64,000 nt of DNA, from positions 55,979,238 through 56,043,237 of the forward strand of contig CM031857.1 of NCBI GenBank assembly GCA_018697195.1, given 5' to 3'. Shown one piece after another: positions 23,710 to 36,800 of the stretch. Every line of letters begins with the position of its first letter. The first letter of the stretch is position 1. Both the position numbers and the translations under genes were made by a program. The DNA is from Certhia americana (Eukaryota; Chordata; Aves; Passeriformes; Certhiidae). The notes beneath the pieces are model-generated. The model did not search any database. It worked only from the letters and a program-made list of their open reading frames with translations, and was not told the DNA's origin.

Positions 23710-26700
23710 CTTCTTTCTGAGGCTCTTATTTTAAGTCCACTTATAAGTCACCAATGTCATAAGCAAATTATTTCATTATTATATTAAGGGAAGAAAAGTG
23801 CCCTTGGCCTGTGATCACATTGACCAAGATTTTATGGTGGAATTTTAAGTCCCCTAACCATAGGGATTTGTAATTTGAAATATAGATGCAACCTTGGAAT
23901 GCACAGTTTCAGCTTTTTTGGCTGTGATAAATATGAGCCATAAAGTAAACCTGTGCTCTGAACCAGATTGGATCAAGCATTGTTGCTGAAGCTCCTTTGC
24001 CATTTTTCTGTGTTCCTCTTTCAAGCATCTGGTCCTACGGATCACTGTTCTCCCTTTCAAGGTTGCATTTTTTTCTGAGGCTGAGGTTAAGGAATTGTCA
24101 CATCCCAAGGGGAATCTTTGTTTTATTTTTTAATCTATCTTGCTGTAGCTTTATTTCTGCAGCAAGTGGTTTTGGAAATCCATACTGATGAGTTGTCCGC
24201 TCCCCAGGTAGGGTTGACAGGTAGATTTATGAACCAGGAAAAGATAATCTGCTTCCACAAGGGGTCACTGGTAGCAGTGCACACAGCAACTAGTTTCTGC
24301 CATGCTTCTGTAAGGGACGGATTTCGACAAGCCTCCCATCAAATGAAATAAAAAAGCAAAGGGAACTCTTAGTCTTTGGAAGTAAGAGGAGTCTTTTATA
24401 TGTACTTTACAAAGAAAAGGAGAAAGATAGTTAAATGAGAATGCTTTTGAGAATTTCTTTCCTTTCAGTAGTCAGGTAGCCAGGTGTCACAAGATGGAAG
24501 TCCTTTGTGCCCTCCCCATCTGAGTTGGGACTTTACCATTCCCTGCTGGTAGGGGGTGCTTGGCTGATGTTGCTTCAGAGTCTGAGTCTTAAAGGCCATG
24601 AGGATTGCAGAAGCTACAGAGAGTGTAACAGGAAATAGTTAATTCATCCATAGAGTCTGTACAAGTAATTAAAATAATTATCCTGAAATCCATATGCCTG
24701 CCTGCCTATTATTGAAAGAGGTTGCTACAGGGTGTAATTTTAGGACACTTCTCTCCTGGTTTCTTTATGTGCAGTCAGCACAGGTTCCTGGTGTCAGGGG
24801 ACAAATCTCCCTTTTAATTTTTCAGTCTGCCTGAAAATCACCTTTGGAGAGAGGCAATCCCATTAACAGAATTAATGGAGCCCTTTCTGTAGGTGGAGTT
24901 CTGCCCAGAGTGCTGGTGCTTGTAAAAATCAAGACATTTCATGAGCATGTTTTTTTTGTGTTCCTAAAGCTTTATTTCAAATTTGATTGTCTCATGGTGC
25001 ATGTAGCTCTCCAGCACACTGAAAAATACCAAGCGTTTTTTTGTCTTGTTTTGGCATGCTGTCTCTGTGCAGCTCCCAGTTCACCAAGGATAAACAGTGG
25101 AAAGCTTTGTTCTGCTATCTGGTGATAATTTTTTAAAGGTCAGCATTGTCATTCCTTTTACAGGAAATCTTACCTGTCAACAGCTGCCCAAAACAACTAA
25201 AAGATATTTCTTTGCATTTCACCTTCACTGGGGGTTTCCATGTGAAGCATAAGCCTTTTTGCATTCAGATATGCTATGTATTAATTTAATTTTTTAAACA
25301 GTGTTCTGCCTTTGCAGTCATTATCTCTCTTGTTCCTTGCCTGCCATTCACAGCACTTCTAAAATTCCTGGAATATATAACACATATTCCCAACATAATG
25401 CTTTAATTGCTGATATGGCCTGTTTTTTTTTTTCTTCTCTTTTCTTTTCCTGGAAGAACCAATTTAGTATTCATGCATGGTGAAGAGACTGTAACTCCCA
25501 ACAGCACAGTTTTATCTCTTAGCATTTAGAGATGACTTTTAGAGCTGGTCATTGTGAGGAATAAGTTTCTCGTCAGAGAAAATCCTCACTGCCATCAGTC
25601 TTGACACATCTCTGTGATGTTCCAGAAGGACTTTGTCTGCTCCTCCATTCCCATTCAGCACTGCCCAGTGAGGGGAAGAGTCTCGCACTGCCTGACATAA
25701 TCGCAGCTGCCCAGTCCTCGTAGCCAGATGGGAGCTTCATTCACCTCTCGATTCGTTAGAAACAGATGTTTTCCTCAGAGGAAAGGAAAAAGAGGTGGGG
25801 AAACATACCAGCTGCTTTCCATTGTGGAAAGATCTATCTAATCCAGGATGGAATTTCTGGTCACAACCCATGAGAGTTTGTCCTGGGAACTACGGCTAGT
25901 TTGTACTTGTGTGGATACCACTCACCTGAGATGTGCAATGGCAAATGGCAGGTTACAGACTTCAACAAAAGGTTCTTTGTAAAAATCTTAAACAATTGAA
26001 ATCAGTAATTTCACCCCAATGCAGATTCCTTTGGTTCTGTTCTAATTAGTGGGATGTGAATGTTGCTTTTTGCCCAGCTCTAATCATATACCAGGGTTTG
26101 GGATAGAAGAAGTAATAAATAAGAAACATTTTAATTTGGATTAAATAAACATTTATCTCCTTGAACTGGTCAGAGAGAAATTAATTGTTTTATTCTTCTG
26201 ATCTACTAATTACATGTAAAGGCAAGCCCATGTAAGCTTTTCCTGCATGCTCTATCATTAAAGAATGGATTACATTGGAATTAAATTACTGTATTTCCAT
26301 CAAAGGTCTCAGTGGGTCAGGGTGGTTGGCAAGATTTATAGGCTAAAAAGGAGGAAGCCAATGGATGTTGGTGCTTGAGAAATATATTGTTTTGCTGGGG
26401 GAGTTATCCTTTCTTGAGAGTTTAAATTGCTCTTTTTCTCATTCTTACCATCCTTTTGCACCCTTGCACTGCCTGGACATTAATTCTAAATTGCTATAGA
26501 TTTTTTTGCCATTTCCTACCCTTTCAACCACCAGAAAACAGTGTCAATTGCATGTTTTCCAAGTCCCAGCCTCACAGGGAAATGCAAAGGATCGTGATGA
26601 CAATGCCTCATTTCCTAGGATGAGATCTTTTTGTGGTCTTGTTCTGTCTACAATGGGGCTTTGTGTTTGCTGGCAGTGAATACACACACAATTTCTTTCT

Positions 26701-28454
26701 CCCTGCCATAAGTATAATAACTGTCTTCTGCCTCTTCCTCTGGCGACATAGAAAAGCAGATGAGAGTGGAAAAGTGAGAAAAAACTTGACAAAAAAATTG
26801 TTTCTTGAAGGTGAGATTCACAGGCAGAAAAGACAGTAGATGTCACTTTTGGGTCAGCAGCATAGAACAGTGATTTAAGAAAGATGGAACAACTCTATTA
26901 TTTTAAAAAGTGACAGTTTAGGCATCCAGGTTTTTACCACCCTATCATAAGAGGTCTTTTCTCAAATTTTTATTTCATAATTAGAAAATACATATAATTA
27001 TGGTGCAGCCTGAAAAGCTTCAGTAAATACAGAAAATTGCAGGTGTCAGATTATCTTGTCCCCTTTTCCAGGTAAAAAAAAAAAAGCTTATCTGTGCAAA
27101 AGAGAAAAAAATTGCAGAGATGTGAAATGTAAGTGGTCACTTAACAAAAATTAAATACCTAAATACCTAAATTTATGCTGATTTCTAATCAACCCTCTGT
27201 TGGGGCAGCATGCAAAGGAAAAGCAGGAAATCATAAGCACTATTTGAGACTTGCTTCTCTAAGCCATATTAGTTGCATTATTACCATAATTAACACATTC
27301 TGTAATCGAACCAAATACACCAGAGATTGCTCCATGTTCTGGGCTTTGGGACAAATTACTCCTCTGTATGAAAGCCAGAAAAATGCAGAGTTTTTTCTGT
27401 CAGTCTCAGGGGTGTCAGCATTCCCAGAGCTGGTCAAGGAGCTTTTGCAGGACTGGATCAGAGCCAAGATTTTACGAGAGGAGCTGCACATCCCTCCCTC
27501 GGCGCGGTCCTGACCTGTTCTGCCGCACAGCGGTGCAGGAGATGCAGAGCTGGTTTCTGTGTCAGCAGTGCAGATTCACCAGTCACCTAAGGCGACATAG
27601 TAATAATGAAAATACATGCACCAAGCAAGCAGGTGAATTTTACTTGGACAAAACTCAGCAGATCTTTCAGAGGGCCCACCAGCCTCTCCTTACCCATGTA
27701 CAGTTTGCCCTTGAGACTCTCTGATTTTCCAAGCGGGCAGTTGTGTGCAGAAAATCTCAGTAAGACTTCGGTGACTTGTGCAGCTCCATCAAGTTTTGCT
27801 GAATAGCTATTTACAGAGAGAGTGAATGAGTGAATAGCTGCCAGACAATTTGTAATGTGTGTTGCTGAAAAGCAGAAGATAAGACAGCATTTCCTATCAT
27901 AATCTACTAACTCAGACATGTTTAATCTTGCCATGTTTTTTTTTCCTGGTGAATGTAGAACATTGTAGGAGAGGATGGAGAGGTGGCAGAGAACACTGTT
28001 CTGACCTTGAATCTTCAATTGTATATTTATTTGAACTTATATTCTTTGAATGCTGTTTTTCCATGTGAGCGGTTGCTGTGACAGGAAAGGGGGAGGCAGA
28101 AAGCTGCATGATGGTGAATGGGCCATGAAAGGTTCTCTGTTATTACAGTGTCCACATCTTTGGGAATCCTGCTGGTGGGAAATTTTTCTGAATCACAGAT
28201 GTCTGCCTGCCTAGGCTGAACCTCACACAACTATCTGGAGAGGGGAAAAGGAAGGGACTTTTCTTGGAGTGCAGGAACTGACACATAATTTAGGTGTCCT
28301 TGAGTCCTAAACTGGCTGTAAAAGTAGCTGAGAGAAACAGTGAAGGAAGTCAGAAAGGAATTAAATTTCCTATTAGGTTTCATTGCAAAAGTTTTTGATA
28401 TTCCTGTTTCAAAATACTTTGTAGTCATATAGTCTTCACAGTCACATTAACTAA

Positions 28455-28975
28455 TAATACACATAGTCACAAAATCACAGAATCTGGTGGAGTCTGGAAG
28501 CACTTCTGAGATCATGTAGTCCAGCCCCTCTGCTCCTAACAGGGCTGTGTCCAGTCAGGTTTTGAATATCTCCAAGAATGAAGACTCTATGACCTCTCAG
28601 AGCTACGTATGTGTAGGTGTTCCAGTGTTCAACCACCCCTATATTAAAAAAGGTGTTTGGTTGTTTTGTTTCCGTTTTTTTTTTTTTCTGGTAGAATTTC
28701 CTGTGTTTCAGTCTGTGCCTTTTGCTTCTTATGGATGCTTTTTTTTGCTTTTTCTGGGTGCCACTAAGAAGAGCACTGTTTGCTTTACCTGCCTCAGATA
28801 TTTATACACCTGGATATAAGATCCCCTTGAGCGTACTCTTCTCTAGACTGAAAAGTTCCAGCTCTCCTCACAAGCTAGATGCTCCATTCCCTTCATCATC
28901 TTTCTGGCCTTTTTCAGGACACAGTCCAGCAAGTCCATGTCTCTGGGGAGCCCGGAACTGGACACGGACAGATAC
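28455..28975 (-). mobile_element. CR1 LINE, minus strand
   Basis: On the + strand the 3' end comes first: CACAAAATCACAGAATC, TGAGATCATGTAGTCCAGCC, TTTTGAATATCTCCAAGAAT, AATTTCCTGTGTTTCAGTCT, TATAAGATCCCCTTGAGC, and finally GGGGAGCCCGGAACTGGACA at about 28945-28965. These follow the reverse complement of CR1 in order. A run of 13 T at 28675-28687 interrupts the match. The element is 5'-truncated near 28975. Several 60-100-codon frames here are frames of the repeat, not genes. Confidence 0.93.
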
Positions 28976-29154
28976 AAAAAAGACAAAACACTTAAATGCT
29001 TCAGACTTACCTATCTAAAGCATTTTTTTAATCTTTTCATCTTAATTCTGTATGATGCGGGTTTACATTTACCTATCTGGCTTGGTGTGGAGAGAAAGTA
29101 CATCTTGAGGATCTCATCCAATGCTGCAGTAAAGCAGAGACAGACTCAAATTTA

Positions 29155-29630
29155 GTTTAGGTCCCTCAGGGCAATGTTCCATTGAATTCTGGATCTCTCC
29201 AAGAATGGTGATTCCACAGCCCTTCTATGCCCTTGTGCCCGTGCTGCATCACTCTCACTAGAGAGAAAATTTTCTATGTGTGCAGCTGTTATTTCCCTTG
29301 GTAAAACTTGTGATTGCTGGCTTTTGTCTTTTCATTGTGGACTCCAAGAAGGTGTGGCTTCACCCTTGCTCTAACCCAGCTCCTTTAGCCTCTCCTTATG
29401 TGCCAAGTGCTCCACTTCCTGCTGTCATAGTGGATTTCTACTGTACTCACTGGCAATACCTTTCTTGCACTTTGAGCCTCAAAGCTGGACACATCATCCC
29501 AGATGTGGCATCATGAGGGCTGAATAGAGGGGAACAACCACTTTCCTTGGTCTGAAAGCTTGACCCACTTATGCTTGAATACATAATGTGTGTTGGCACG
29601 GACTGTGTCCTCCAGTAATTGCTGCTTGAA
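29155..29630 (-). mobile_element. Second CR1 LINE fragment in tandem
   Basis: A second CR1 in the same orientation begins less than 200 bp after the first. Order of match: TCTCCAAGAATGGTGATTCC, ATTCCACAGCCCTTCT, CTCCTTTAGCCTCTCC, CTGGACACATCATCCCAGAT, GGCTGAATAGAGGGGAACAA. It is more diverged than its neighbour and includes the CR1 segment just 5' of where the first copy stops. It repeats the 3' region, so it is a separate insertion and not a continuation. Confidence 0.85.
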
Positions 29631-30224
29631 ATTTCTGGGTTTAGTATGCTACCTTAGTTCAGGTCTCTAAAGTTTTTCTCAAAACTCTCAGCTGATAAAT
29701 AAAAGTTATCTGCAGCTTTCACTGTCTTGCAGTCCTCCCCACACACATGCTTTTCTCTTCTGTCATATCTTTATGAAATGTCATAAGACAAGAGGAAATC
29801 TCAAAGGAACTGTTAATTATTTTTTTCCAAGATGGAAGCTATCAATTAAACATTATTCCTTTTTTCCTGTATCCTGCCCATTTTTCAACTATGACATTTT
29901 CCTTCATTCATTCACAGTTGATTAGTTCCTCTGTTAGCTTCTTGTATAACAACCCATTAGAGATCTGTTGGATGTTGTCTGCTGCATTAGTGTGGGATGT
30001 CAGCCATAGACAAGAAAAGATGCTGGTAGGTGCTGCACAAATAGACAAAGTCAAGTTTGCAACCATCTGAAACAGCTCCATTTTCAGATTAAATGCTGTG
30101 GGTCAGCATATCTTAATCTGTTTCTGGTTACTTTGGGAAGAGACTTCACCCTAAAGGGTGTTTCTCTTTAGTTTCTTATATTGTACATGTCCTGTCTTTT
30201 AAAATTAGCCTTAACAAAAGGACA

Positions 30225-30720
30225 TCACAGACAGCCAGTAGAGCTCAGCTCAAGCATATCTGTAGGCAAAATTTTTTTTTGGCCAAAAGGTATTCCTAGG
30301 TTGAGGGGCTGCAACAAAGCAGTGTTTACAGAGACTTTGTCAAAAATGTGACAAAGAGTCTCAAGAGACAATAAAAAGTTGGCAAGTGATGAGTAGAAGC
30401 AGAACTGTGTACTGTTCAGGTGTGAGAGTTGACCTTTGAACGCTGAATAGAATGAGCAATAAGGTGGAAGAGTCCTTGAAAGTGAAGGCCAGTTGATTGT
30501 TTGATATGAAAAGGAAAAGGAGCCAGGAGGATGAGTGAAAAGAAAGCCAGACTGGGGAATGATCTCTGCAGCAGCGTTATGGATCAATACACCATCAGGG
30601 CATGAATGAGTTTGTCAGTGGCCAAGAAAAGGATGTTGGAGTAATTGAGACATGAGGCGATGAGAGACTCGATAAGAATTTAACAGCAGGAATGGAAGTG
30701 AGAGGTGTGTCTGAGGTGTG
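30225..30720 (-). mobile_element. Decayed L2/CR1-superfamily LINE reverse-transcriptase remnant
   Basis: On the - strand one frame, broken by a stop near 30612, runs from about 30720 to 30540. It encodes a segment like the end of the reverse-transcriptase domain of L2-type LINEs: SHRLMSQLLQHPFL (where intact elements have an SRLDYCNSLL-like run), then about 20 residues on LIHNAAAEIIPQ (intact elements: QNAAARLI). At the DNA level, ATTGAGACATGAGGCGATGA and AGCAGGAATGGAAGTGAG match the well-known ancient L2 stretch of amniotes. Low-coordinate sequence down to 30225 stays open but has lost recognisable motifs. No active protein remains. Boundaries are uncertain. Confidence 0.7.
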
Positions 30721-31364
30721 TTAATTGGGAGGAATCTGCAAAACCTTTGGTACATACACACAGCAGGCAGGACTCTGACTGCAGTACTGCAGCTGGTAAG
30801 GATCATCAGCCTGAAGAAGTTTCCCCCACAAACAGCTTAGCAACCAGAAGCAATGAAGGAAGGTGTGGTGATGAGGGTTTTGATGTGGGCTGGCTGTACT
30901 CAAATGGACTATTATGAGTTCAGTTGTGGCTGCCACTGGATTTCACTACTCTTTTGCTTGTGTGCTCCACACCTGTTGAGGGTGGAAGCCTCTAAGCTGT
31001 AAGAAATTGTTCCTTTCTTTGTTTTTTCTCTGAGCTCTTTGGCCCCTGTGCATATGAGTACTTGACATTTCCAGTTCCCAGGGTTGGGCAGCTTCTCAGA
31101 TCTCATTGTTTCATGCTCATCCCCTTTCTTCCTCTTACTGAAGTCACTGGCATGATGCTGCTAAAGACACTGGTAAAAACTCTTCCAGAATGTTTTCAAA
31201 TTCTGGAAGAAGACAGAATTTGGCTAGTTGAATAACTGTATGCAGGAAATTAAAAAGCAAAGCCCAGACAACCTCATCTCCCCAAGGAAAAAAAAAAAAA
31301 ACAATCAACCAAAAACATTGCCAAAGGTGGAAGAACTGATCTCAGTCCTGCAGGATGTTAGTCT

Positions 31365-31386
31365 GGGAGGCGGGGGGCAGGGGGGG
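31365..31386 (+). repeat. G-rich tract, G-quadruplex motif
   Basis: G runs of 3, 6 and 7 are separated by AGGC and CA. Splitting the longest run gives four G-triplets with loops of 4, 2 and 1 base, which meets the standard G-quadruplex pattern. A 14-base A run lies about 65 bp upstream (31288-31301). Confidence 0.75.
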
Positions 31387-32838
31387 AGGAAGCACAATGC
31401 AACATAGACACTATTTCCCAGTAGCTGTAATGTAGCTCCAAGTCTTCTTTCCAAGTCACTTATCTCATTAAAATCTGTCGCGTGCCCTTTGCCGAGGCCC
31501 ATTTGGGGCATTTTCGTATGAGCAGTGCAGTGCTTTGGGGGGAGGCACAAGCATGCCCACCTCGAAGCAGGAGCTCTGCAAATGACTTGAAGTCATTCGG
31601 CTTCAAGATGCACAGGGCTGAGCTTTACCCACCACGCCAGCTGAAACCATGTTCCTCCTCTAACAGGCAAAAGCTGCCTCTCTTAAGGAACAACAAAAGA
31701 TCATAAATACAGCCTCAAGGTTAATGCTTGGTTTTGTTTACAGTGACATAGGAATTATTTTGCGTTCTGCACATATGTGACGCACCTGCTAAACATGAAG
31801 ATTCTTACTAAGGTAGAAACTTGAGACATATGAGTAAGAGAGTGGATTACTCATAGGGAAAATCAGTGTTTAGAAATTCATTGTGACATCTGCCATGCAT
31901 TGTTTTTCAAAGAAGTCTGAGAACTTTGAATTAACCTTGGTACTTTAACTACAGTTTCTAGGGAGCTGCAATAAAGCTTGTGCTCTAATACCTTTTAGAG
32001 TGAGCAAGTGGAAAAAAAAATCAGTTAGAGCAGAGCGATGCAGCAGCATGAAGAATGTTGCCTGTGACATTTAAGCTCAGTTTAATCTGCTGTGACACTA
32101 GTAACATTTGTTGGTGACTTAGGGAGAGGATGTTTGCAGTGGTGGGTGGGATCACAGATGTCATCTGATTTTAAGGCTAGTGACTTCTATGAACCATCTT
32201 TCGATATGCTGCCAGATTTCTTTTTACTGAAGAAATCCTGGTAATGAATAGTTTGTCATTAGTATGCTTTTGTCCAGTGTGGTTGATGCAGTACACATTT
32301 TCCATTACTGCTCAGCAACATGTGAAAATCGTGTTCAGGGAAATGCCTTCTCATATACAGTGATAATCAGATCTCCTGTTTGTTCAATTCTTTATCCATG
32401 ACCTGTTTCTATGATACATGTCAGTAAAAACTAGATAGAGGACATCAAACAAATTTTCTCATTAATTCTTGCCAGAGTATCTATCCTATAAGAAACACAA
32501 TTAAACCCATTCCTAATCCCTGAGCTATGCATTCTGCGGGGCTGATGCAATTTCAGCTGATAACATAAATGGATTGTAATGAAATTCACATGTAGCCAAG
32601 GCAGGGCTTTCTGGTTTATAAACAAAAAGACATCAGCTCTTTTGATGGGGCAGTGTTTTAGGGAGGTGTTTGGTGTTTCTGCTTCAAAATACTGTTTCTA
32701 CATTGCTTTTCTACATTTCTGCCCTACAGTTCTGCAACTTTGCAACAGACGTGGGCTTCACTCTCAACCATGACATTTTTATTTTTTAAACCTAAGAATC
32801 AGCAGCATTTGGCTATGTCCTAAGTCCTAAAGAAAAAG

Positions 32839-32856
32839 AAAAAAAAAAAAAAAAAA
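32839..32856. repeat. Poly(A) run of 18
   Basis: A homopolymer within a wider A-rich segment (32829-32860). No retroposed body is recognisable upstream. Confidence 0.85.
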
Positions 32857-33767
32857 GGAAAATGAAACCTAAACCAAATCCAGGATGAAGTCTGATAAAT
32901 TCTTTGTAATGTATTATTTCAAATGGAGGAGTCAGATGTCATCAAGTGGGATTATTTTTCTTAAACTCTGAGAGCTTTACATGTAAGGGAAGATTTATAT
33001 TTCATTCTGCTAGACTTGGCCTATGCCATTTCATTTAGCAAGATGGCAAAAATAAGTGTATATGGTTGGCTTGCACATGCACACATTTTGATGATTCGAT
33101 TATGTCATTTATTTGCTATGCTGCTTTTGGTAAAATGTGTGTTTGTTGTTGTTGGGGGTTGTACTGCTTTTGATATTTTGATTTGGTTTGATATTTTGTT
33201 AACAAGAAAAAAAGGAAAGAGTGGGTAAAGCTCTTAGTTCTGTTTGGGAACTGATGTACTGTCCCAGTTTCGAGTTGCTCTGGGGGAATTAATTGGTGTC
33301 TGCTGGAACTGAGCCCAAAAGTGTCTTTTGAATTACACCAGTAATCATCACCTGTTCTTTGCTAGCTGGAGTCCCAGCAGGCCTTGGCATGGAGTGTCCA
33401 TCCGGCTAGAGCTCCGACTCCACTGCTGTGGGAATCTCCTCAGTGCCTCTGGTGGGGCAGTCTCTCCTAAGGGTATCCCTGTTGCATTACCCTGTAGCCT
33501 TTAGTTAGTCTGAAGAAATGGAGTAGGAATCTGATGTAGGTATCTTCTGAGAAGAAATAGACAGTTTTTCACATCTCTTTTCCTTCTGTCTGCATCTCTT
33601 TTAGGGTCTGCCATAAGGTGACTTTTTTTTTCAGAGGAATCTAACTTGTCCCAAGAAAGTGAACCCAGTGCAGGCGCTCTGAATAAAGGTGGATGTCCTT
33701 AGCTGAGGGCCTTTTTCCAAGATAAAGGAAATAAATATAAGCATAAAAAGCCAAGAATGACCTAAAT

Positions 33768-33849
33768 CAACCAAAAAAAACCCCAAAACAAACCCCAACA
33801 AAACAAACAAACAAACAAAAAAAACCCAAACAAAAAACCAAAAAAACAA
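33768..33849. repeat. A/C-only low-complexity tract with AAAC repeats
   Basis: The + strand is made almost only of A and C for about 80 bp, with a core of (AAAC)n near 33800-33818. Because the opposite strand is G/T only it is open in every frame and creates spurious frames there rich in Phe, Gly, Trp and Val (33631-33980, minus). Confidence 0.85.
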
Positions 33850-36800
33850 GGAAACCCACCTGCAAAATGCAGGAGACTGCCAGATGGCAAAAAGTCCTTA
33901 TCTTCTGAGTCCATGCTCATAAGCCAGCCAATTATGTTGGAGAGTGTAGAGCCCAGAAACAACTTACTGTTAATAACCATGAGCTTTTGTCTGCTGGAAT
34001 AGAAAGCAGCATTACAGATTTAAGAAATGTTCAGGTCTTGAAGTGGTTTAATGCCTGGGTAAGGATAAGCTGGAACCTCTATTCCATACTTTAAAAACAG
34101 AGTTGCGATTAAAAGTGTAAAACTGTAACTAAGTTAAAAAGGACCCCAAACTGTGTTGGCAAGAGCCATATAGTCCCAGGGAGGCATGTTAAAACCGTAA
34201 GGGGCAAGGGCTGACCAAGCAGGACTTTTCCTGTGTATTTAGAAATCTATTAGTTTTCATGTGATTTCTTTTTTTTTTAAATTAATAAAAGAAGATGGAT
34301 AATTGCATTAGAAAAAGCCATCTATTACTGTGTCTGGGCAGCACAGGGGATACATGATAATGGATCAGGTTTTGCAGGATTGCAGCTCCGGTGTGCCAGA
34401 CCCATCCAGGGTGTTCACTGCATGCTTGGAGCCAGGACCATGCCACTGTGCTACAGTTGTGGTAGGGGCTTTTAAAAATCGCTCTTAGCAATCTCTGCTC
34501 CCCACTGTCATCTCCTCTCCCAGACAGAACCCTTTGAGCTTGGGCACAGATAATGAATACATCATTTATTGAGACATTTAAAGCAGGAATTGGCCAGCTG
34601 ATTGCATAGAGACTGAATGTCAATGCAGACACGGATCCTGCTGACAGGCTTGAATTACACAAGGTAAGACTCAGCAAAGCCTGGAATTCTTGTGGTTTTA
34701 GTCAGTAGTTCTCCCCAAAATGCTGAGAGCAGGTGTGTCATTGAAGACACATGATCTAGTATAGTGAGTACAGAGGTTCTTTTCTCCAGAAATTACTTGT
34801 GTCTGGGGAGGAAAAACAGTAAAGAGCTGCATTTCCCTCCTTACTGACAAAGCAAGTGGGCAGGACACAAAGTAAATATGACAGAATTGCAAGGAGCAAA
34901 CCACCATCCCTGCCCGAGGTTGTTCCAGTCTGTGTGAACAGTTACAGTTCCCTCTCCAGCACGTTCCAGGGCAGAGGCATTGCCTTGCTGGTGCAAGGCA
35001 CATGATAGCAGGGACTGAGCTAACCCAAACATCTCTCCTGTCTCTACTGGTCCCTTTCAGTCTCGTTCAAGCTGTGCTTCCCCACACACACCTTACCAGG
35101 GCTGAGGAGCTGCCCACAAATCCCCAGATCTGCCTGTGGTCTTGCATCCCCTAGGAATCCAGCCACAATTCCAAATGTGGTTCTTGGTGGTGAAGGTGGT
35201 ACAGTTTTATCCGCTTTGCAGGAGTTTGTGTTTTTGGTAAGAATCCTTTTCTTTTAATATCTTTTTAATTTTTGTCCCTCTCTTCTCTATCCCTCATTTC
35301 TGCCTAAGCTGAAGGAAGCCACATTATATCTGAGTTCTACTCTGCAGAGCATGGATTTGAAATTAACAGAATGAGTTAGTCCACTCCTAGTTTATTAAAA
35401 ACAGTTTTTCTGGGACTGATAAGGAAACCAATTAAAAGTCATGAAGTCTGTTCTCATAATAATACTAAATGGGGCACTTCATAAATTGAAGATTCACCAT
35501 GCAAAGAAAAAGTGATATGTTTTAGTTTAATAAAATGAGTCCAAAATTCTTGAAAGAGTAGGGTAGTAACTTTTTTTTTCCCACTTGTTTTGAAATTCAT
35601 CCTTAATTCTTGCTCCTTATTTAAACAAACTTCCTGCTCACAGCCAGGAGGCAGTGCAACAGCTGTTCTGTGGACTGAAAGCAATGGGATAGTTGCTTGA
35701 GGACATGGCAGAAGAGGGTCAATTGTATGCAGTGAACAAATAATTTATTAGGTTGGCCTCATTTCTTCTTGATCATTTATCTGTGAGCAGAACATAATTT
35801 CAGCAGTACTGTTTGTTTTTCAGAGTTTGACACATGGAAACATAAATAAGCAAATGTGACTGCTGAATTTCTCATGAACTTTAATCACTTATACAACGAG
35901 ATATTCAAATATATTTGTTTTGCTTTTTTAATTGAATATGTGGTACTGGTTTCAGTCTCCTAGCTGAATAGGGACCTCTGGGTTAAATTAATGTGCAAAA
36001 ATCAAAATGTATTTTCTCTGATTCCTGCTGAATCATTTTAGAACTCCAGGCACAGAATTTTTTTAAAGATTTGGGGAATGGAAAATAGAGTGGAAAGAAA
36101 TTAACAAAAGGAAAATAAAGTAAAAATAAGTTTATTTCCCGACTTTAGACAAATGTGTGAAGAAAGTTAGTTATGTTGACAGTTTCTACTAGAAATTTAG
36201 CCATCTTAGCAGATCTGATCACTGCTTTACAGCAGTTTTAAAGTTAAAAACAAGAGGGCTTTATTGATACTGTCTGTAAACAGTGTTAGAACTTTCACTC
36301 ATGTCTAAATGCACCGTGCATATTAAGTGCCTATCCTCGTAGCAATAAACATGGTTTAGTAAAATTTGTATTTTGATGTGCATGGAAGTAAATCAGCAGA
36401 AGATTGGGTGAACTGAAATGTGTAAACTTTTCTAGCTGAAGGAACTGAATTACTGAAATGCAAAACTAGTTACCTGCTTCATTACAAACTATGAGTACAG
36501 ACAATTTCTATGAAAAAAAGTGATGGGAAGCAATTGGCTTGAGAGTGATTGCAGAAATAGTGTCGGTGCTAATTGACTTGTTCAGGATGTACACAAAATC
36601 GGATTTGCCAATCATATATGCTTTTTGTAAATGATAATATTATGGCAATTAAAGGATAAATCACTTTTCCATGATGTTGCTGTATTAGCTTAAAGTGATC
36701 ATCTGGGTTTAATTCAGATCTGAGCAGAAACAATTTATTTTCAAGTGTTACCTTTCAAGTCTTATTTCTTCGTGTGCGCTCTGAGTGCTTTTTGTCTGCT

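Larger units (their letters stand above)
20561..28454. other. Unique non-coding stretch
   Basis: No gene is recognised. Open frames reach 143 codons (27587-28018, minus), with overlapping frames on the opposite strand and no domain. The stretch contains a 20-bp tandem duplication (21596-21635), a 13-14-bp duplication around 22162-22188, and a 17-base T run at 23693-23709. An AT-rich block at 26120-26300 with several TAATTA/ATTA sites could be a conserved element. The segment at 25560-25760 is less AT-rich but has no exon signature I can defend. Confidence 0.5.

Noticed and set aside
33631..33980. Phe/Gly/Val-rich minus-strand frames resembling membrane proteins
   Set aside because: Created by the A/C-only low-complexity tract read on the opposite strand.
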